NCBI GenBank assembly: GCA_035458585.1
Contig: DATHZN010000019.1
Location: 1 to 9,966 of the forward strand
DNA length: 9,966 bases
Direction of reading: 5' to 3'
Source: Marinobacterium_E sp035458585
GTDB lineage: Bacteria > Pseudomonadota > Gammaproteobacteria > Pseudomonadales > Balneatricaceae
The notes under the pieces were generated by a model. The model was given only the letters and a program-made list of their open reading frames with translations, ran no database searches and was not told where the DNA came from. The number at the start of each line of letters is the position of its first letter. Positions within the stretch are counted from its first letter, which is position 1. The translations under genes and the position numbers were made by a program. This document shows, piece after piece, positions 7,122 through 9,966 of this stretch.

Positions 7122-7400
7122 ATGTTTGATCTAATAAAGACGGTCGATAATGCGGGTCAGATGGTCTATAAGTGGCTCCGTAATGGAGTATCTCTTGAGG
7201 GACACTTAGGATTTAGCGATATACATCAAGCGGCAGAGTGGTTTCAGCACAATCACGCACTAACCTATTTTGGCCCGGAACGGCGATTGGGGGCTGATAG
7301 GCGCTCAGGATATGAGCGACGCAACCGGGTAAGCGGTTTTGAACGGCGGCAACGACCCCAGGGGCGTCGTTGGGTGGATGAGCTTGACCGTTTTCAGTAG
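7122..7400 (+). CDS. Small protein of unknown function with tandem (D/E)RR repeats
   Basis: A 92-residue protein I do not recognise as a named family. The N-terminal half (1-48) is an ordinary globular-looking sequence (KTVDNAGQMVYKWLRNG, FSDIHQAAEWFQHN). The C-terminal half is strongly basic and repetitive: ERR at 53-55, DRR at 59-61, ERR at 65-67, ERR at 74-76 and GRR at 81-83, starting from GPERRLGADRR. Arg-rich (E/D)RR strings of this kind occur in various proteobacterial proteins, but I know of no established function. The ATG at 7122 has AGGTGGG eight bases upstream and is preferred. An in-frame ATG at 7071 would give 109 residues but lacks a ribosome binding site. The gene follows a GGDEF gene by 116 bases and ends just before a strong terminator, so it closes the c-di-GMP block. 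A link to that pathway is inferred from context only. Confidence 0.75.
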   Translation: MFDLIKTVDNAGQMVYKWLRNGVSLEGHLGFSDIHQAAEWFQHNHALTYFGPERRLGADRRSGYERRNRVSGFERRQRPQGRRWVDELDRFQ

Positions 7401-7422
7401 CTCTTGATATGACTTTTCAGTG

Positions 7423-7452
7423 AAGGGGCGCCTCCTCGGGCGCCCCTTTTTT
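7423..7452 (+). terminator. Rho-independent terminator after the c-di-GMP gene block
   Basis: GGGGCGCC at 7425-7432 pairs perfectly with GGCGCCCC at 7439-7446 around a six-base loop, and flanking AA/TT extends the stem. Six T residues follow at 7447-7452. This is a textbook strong intrinsic terminator, 22 bases after the small-protein stop codon. It separates the cyclase block from ldhA, which therefore needs its own promoter. Confidence 0.93.
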
Positions 7453-7457
7453 ATACT
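7452..7457 (+). promoter_or_regulatory. Possible -10 element of ldhA overlapping the terminator T-tract
   Basis: TATACT at 7452-7457 matches TATAAT in five of six bases and would start transcription near 7464, leaving a leader of about 22 bases with the GAGGAG ribosome binding site at 7468-7473. The -35 region would fall inside the terminator stem and matches poorly, so an activator or another sigma factor would be needed. This is offered because only 33 bases separate the terminator from the ldhA start. Confidence 0.35.
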
Positions 7458-7485
7458 TCTTTCTAGCGAGGAGAGATAACAGTAG

Positions 7486-8472
7486 ATGAGAGTACTTGTT
7501 TTCAGTGCACGCAAAGATGAACGCGAATATCTAGTTAAGGCCTTGGAGCAGAGCGGCCACAGTCTTAGTTTCGAGGAGGCGCATCTAAATCCGCGAACAG
7601 CATCATTAGCGCAAGGCTATGATGCGATTTCAGTGTTCGTTAATGACCGAGTAGATGCTGAGGTCATCAATACGCTCTCAGAGTTAGGAATAGGGGTGAT
7701 AGCCCTGCGCTGTGCTGGTTACAACAATGTCGATTTAGAGGCAGCGAGGGCGGCGAGTATCAGTGTAGTGCGTGTGCCCGCCTATTCGCCTTATGCAGTC
7801 GCCGAGCACGCTGTCGCCCTGTTGCTGGCGCTAAATCGACATATTCATAAAGCTTACAACCGGGTTCGTGAGGGTAATTTCTCACTGGATGGGCTAGTGG
7901 GTCAGGATATTCACGGCAAAACGGTAGGTGTGGTCGGCACAGGTACCATCGGTCAGGTGTTTTGCCAAATCATGAGCGGGTTTGGTGCCCGTATTCTGGC
8001 ATACGATCCCTATCCAAATGAGAGATGTCTCTCTCTGGGCGTTGAGTATGTCGCGCTGGATGATCTTTATGCCCAATCAGATATCCTGAGTCTGCACTGT
8101 CCGTTGACTCCTGAGAGTCATCATCTTATCAACGCAGAGAGTCTGGCGCTGATGAAACCGGGTGTCATACTGATAAACACCAGCCGCGGCGGTTTAGTCG
8201 ATACCCAATCGGTGATCAAAGGTCTAAAATCACGCATCATTGGCGGGCTCGCACTGGATGTCTATGAGGAGGAGGCAGATCTCTTCTTTGAGGATCTTTC
8301 CAGTGAGGTGATTGCTGATGATGAATTGATGCGGCTCACGACCTTCCCCAACGTGATTATCACCGGGCACCAAGCGTTTCTTACCCGCGAAGCGCTAGAT
8401 AACATTGCACAGACAACAGCTCATAATTTGACTGAGCTAGAAAATGGAACTTGCTGTCATAACCAGCTCTAA
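7486..8472 (+). CDS. ldhA: Fermentative D-lactate dehydrogenase (NAD-dependent 2-hydroxyacid dehydrogenase)
   Basis: A 328-residue cytoplasmic enzyme, nearly the length of E. coli LdhA (329) and similar along its whole length: FVNDRVD, ALRCAGYNNVDL, VVRVPAYSPYAVAEHA, LNRHIHKAYNRVREGNFSLDGL, SLHCPLTPES, DLFFEDLSSEVI and TGHQAFLT. It reduces pyruvate to D-lactate with NADH. The Rossmann motif is GTGTIG (151-156) with Asp174 at the end of the second strand, favouring NAD over NADP. The catalytic triad of the family is present: Arg234 (in NTSRGG), Glu263 and His295. LdhA is distinguished from general D-2-hydroxyacid dehydrogenases by the C-terminal DLFFED and GHQAFLT segments. The ATG at 7486 follows GAGGAG. 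The next gene begins eight bases after the stop and is probably co-transcribed. The exact substrate is inferred from similarity. Confidence 0.94.
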   Translation: MRVLVFSARKDEREYLVKALEQSGHSLSFEEAHLNPRTASLAQGYDAISVFVNDRVDAEVINTLSELGIGVIALRCAGYNNVDLEAARAASISVVRVPAYSPYAVAEHAVALLLALNRHIHKAYNRVREGNFSLDGLVGQDIHGKTVGVVGTGTIGQVFCQIMSGFGARILAYDPYPNERCLSLGVEYVALDDLYAQSDILSLHCPLTPESHHLINAESLALMKPGVILINTSRGGLVDTQSVIKGLKSRIIGGLALDVYEEEADLFFEDLSSEVIADDELMRLTTFPNVIITGHQAFLTREALDNIAQTTAHNLTELENGTCCHNQL

Positions 8473-8475
8473 GGA
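8471..8475 (+). promoter_or_regulatory. Ribosome binding site of the DUF4432 gene overlapping the ldhA stop codon
   Basis: The sequence TAAGGATAGCTATG joins the two genes: TAA (8470-8472) ends ldhA, AAGGA (8471-8475) overlaps it, and ATG follows at 8481. This arrangement points to one transcript and probable translational coupling. Confidence 0.75.
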
Positions 8476-8480
8476 TAGCT

Positions 8481-9629
8481 ATGGAGTACTTGATCACGGA
8501 TACCCGTCTTGGCGTTGCAGAGCGGGAGTTTGCGCTGCGGAACTCAGATCTGGAATTTGATTTTCCCGCTGAGTTTGAATGCCGTCATCAGATTTTGCAT
8601 GGCGGAAAGCAGGAGGGCTCCGAGGTGATTACCCTGAGAGTGGGGGAGTTAACGATCTCAATCTCACCCACACGCGGCATGGGCGTGCTCTATGCCCAAT
8701 ATGCGGGTATGCGCCTGGGTTGGGACTCGCCAGTAAAAGAGGTTGTTAACCCTGCGTATATTGAGCTTGGCAAGCACGGCGGGGCTGGCTGGCTTGAGGG
8801 GTTTAATGAGCTCGTTGTTCGTTGCGGTTTTCAGTGGGCTGGGCATCCCGGAGAGGACCGAGGCGAACTCCTGACTTTGCATGGACAGATACAGAACACG
8901 CCAGCGTCAGTGGTTCGACTATCGGTCGATAGTGCTCCACCCTACAGGGTGCGCCTCTCAGGTCGAGTCGATGAGCGCTGCTTTAAGCGCGCAGAATTCG
9001 AGGTGTGGATGCATCTCGACATTCTTCCAGGTCAGGCAAGCTTTTTCATTAGTGACGAGCTGATTAACCGTGGCTCCTATGAGCGTGAATATCAGGTGAT
9101 CTATCACAACAACTTCGGTGCCCCGCTGTTAGAGGAATGGGGGCGTGTGCAAGCGCCTGTCCGACAGATTTCACCCTTTAACCAGCGTGCTCAGCCAGGA
9201 CTCGAGAGTTGGGAGAGTGTGTCGGCACCAACCGCCGGATTTGACGAGGAGGTGTTCAATATTTTTCCACTCGCCGATTCGCAGGGAGATACGCTGGCGC
9301 TAATGTCTAATGCCGATGCCTCTCAGGGTGTGGTCGTACGATTCAACCTTCGCCAGCTACCGGTACTGACACTCTGGAAGAATACCGATACCTCGGAACA
9401 GGGGTATGTTGTTGGTATTGAGCCGGGCACAAGCTTCGCATACAACCGCCGATACCAGCGTGATCTCGGTCTAGTACCGCTTATCGGTGCGGGTGAGAGT
9501 CGTCTATTTAATCTGCAGTTCGATTTTCTATTAGACGCCTCTGCGGTTGAGGCTGCTGCGCTAGAGGTGGATACGCTTCAGGCTAAAGAAGCGATGGAGG
9601 TGGTAGCTGCACCTCTGGTGCAGACCTAA
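8481..9629 (+). CDS. DUF4432 / aldose 1-epimerase-like (galactose mutarotase fold) protein
   Basis: A 382-residue protein with the beta-sandwich signature of galactose mutarotase-like carbohydrate enzymes, closest to the DUF4432 family. Typical segments are SPTRGMGVLYAQYAGMRLGWDSP (split around 62-83), GWLEGFNELVVRCGF, LTLHGQIQNTPA, YQVIYHNNFGAPLL and GYVVGIEPGTS. The likely active-site residues by analogy with GalM are His134 (LHG), His209 (YHNNFG, general acid) and Glu314 (GIEP, general base). Mutarotases interconvert alpha and beta anomers of sugars; the substrate of DUF4432 members is not established, so a specific sugar is not claimed. There is no signal peptide, so it acts in the cytoplasm. 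A tail of about 30 residues after 352, rich in Ala, Glu and Val, extends beyond the fold and may be disordered. It is paired with ldhA, suggesting a role near sugar fermentation. Confidence 0.85.
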   Translation: MEYLITDTRLGVAEREFALRNSDLEFDFPAEFECRHQILHGGKQEGSEVITLRVGELTISISPTRGMGVLYAQYAGMRLGWDSPVKEVVNPAYIELGKHGGAGWLEGFNELVVRCGFQWAGHPGEDRGELLTLHGQIQNTPASVVRLSVDSAPPYRVRLSGRVDERCFKRAEFEVWMHLDILPGQASFFISDELINRGSYEREYQVIYHNNFGAPLLEEWGRVQAPVRQISPFNQRAQPGLESWESVSAPTAGFDEEVFNIFPLADSQGDTLALMSNADASQGVVVRFNLRQLPVLTLWKNTDTSEQGYVVGIEPGTSFAYNRRYQRDLGLVPLIGAGESRLFNLQFDFLLDASAVEAAALEVDTLQAKEAMEVVAAPLVQT

Positions 9630-9893
9630 GGATCTGTTAGGGCTGCAAGTGGAATATTTTTCATCTTAGGGCTCAGCCTAGTGTCTAACTCTAATTGGCG
9701 CGTAGCTAACTGATTGAATTAATTAGCAAAGCGTAAATTGGGTTTGATTTTTTGTTTAAATATTAGTCAAAAATCAGCCCCCACTTTTCTCCCCAAATTT
9801 CTCTTAGGGTCTTAATACTTCCGCCAGCTGGCATCTGTTTTTATCTCAACCGATTGATATTGTTTGGTTTTTACAAAGATCATAGATCCCGTT
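9630..9893. other. AT-rich non-coding region, likely control region of a gene at the right edge
   Basis: No convincing gene lies here, and the base composition turns clearly AT-rich compared with the rest of the window. No clean terminator follows the DUF4432 gene; TAGG/CCTA around 9667-9680 can fold but has no T-run. Notable elements are an inverted repeat TGATTTTT (9745-9752) / AAAAATCA (9769-9776) with a 16-base spacer, overlapping a possible promoter (TTGGGT 9738-9743, 17 bases, TATTAG 9761-9766); a 10-bp palindrome GCCAGCTGGC at 9823-9832; and a second possible promoter (TTGTTT 9860-9865, 17 bases, TAGATC 9883-9888). All are weak individually. Confidence 0.4.
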
Positions 9894-9966
9894 ATGTCTC
9901 CTTTTAAGTCCACTGCACTCCTCTCAGGCAGCACTATACATAAGTTGCAAAGGGTCTGTTTTGCTC
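9894..9966 (+). CDS. Possible start of an unidentified gene cut by the window edge
   Basis: From the ATG at 9894 the frame is open for 24 codons to the edge, reading MSPFKSTALLSG then STIHKLQRVCFA. A basic stretch running into hydrophobic residues could be the beginning of a long signal peptide, as in exported outer-membrane proteins, but too little is present to tell. No good Shine-Dalgarno precedes it (only AAAGA at some distance). It is listed because the AT-rich region before it looks like a promoter region. It may be chance. Confidence 0.3.
   Translation, partial: MSPFKSTALLSGSTIHKLQRVCFA

Noticed and set aside
1..9966. CRISPR array, insertion sequence or phage genes
   Set aside because: No regularly spaced direct repeats, terminal inverted repeats with a transposase, or phage-type proteins were seen.
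9817..9966. Open frame of about 50 codons on the minus strand at the right edge
   Set aside because: It has no recognisable protein sequence and lies in AT-rich sequence that looks regulatory, though a gene ending there cannot be fully excluded.

Overview
The window looks like a chromosomal segment of a gammaproteobacterium, probably marine or aquatic and related to the Pseudomonas/Cellvibrio/Oceanospirillum side of the class. The evidence is gene content and order: diaA-like gene, yraN and lpoA on the minus strand, divergent from rsmI, with the RNase P RNA gene directly after rsmI. As I recall, Pseudomonas aeruginosa has the same set, with mraZ and the cell-wall/division cluster beyond rnpB. 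I cannot name a genus from this window.

Layout. (1) Positions 1-2606, minus strand: a conserved housekeeping run in the order lpoA (lipoprotein activator of the peptidoglycan synthase PBP1A), yraN (UPF0102, nuclease-like fold) and the start of a diaA-like SIS-domain gene cut by the window edge. (2) Positions 2609-3889, plus strand: rsmI (16S rRNA C1402 2'-O-methyltransferase) and rnpB (type A RNase P RNA). Each has a recognisable extended -10 promoter. (3) Positions 4027-7452: an accessory block of c-di-GMP signalling genes. It holds a PAS-PAS-GGDEF diguanylate cyclase whose first PAS is a LOV look-alike without the photoreactive cysteine, a coiled-coil-GGDEF cyclase, and a 92-residue protein with tandem (D/E)RR repeats. 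A strong rho-independent terminator closes the block. (4) Positions 7486-9629: a two-gene unit of fermentative D-lactate dehydrogenase (ldhA) and a DUF4432/galactose-mutarotase-like protein, with the ribosome binding site of the second gene overlapping the stop codon of the first. (5) Positions 9630-9966: an AT-rich non-coding stretch that looks like the control region of a gene beginning at or beyond the right edge.

The genes are intact apart from those cut by the window edges. I see no insertion sequence, CRISPR array, tRNA or phage gene. The least ordinary part is region 3, where c-di-GMP genes occupy the place expected for mraZ and the division cluster. Both cyclases keep the GGEEF active site and the RxxD inhibitory site, so both should be active and product-inhibited. 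The small (D/E)RR-repeat protein has no function I can assign and is the best candidate for something undescribed.
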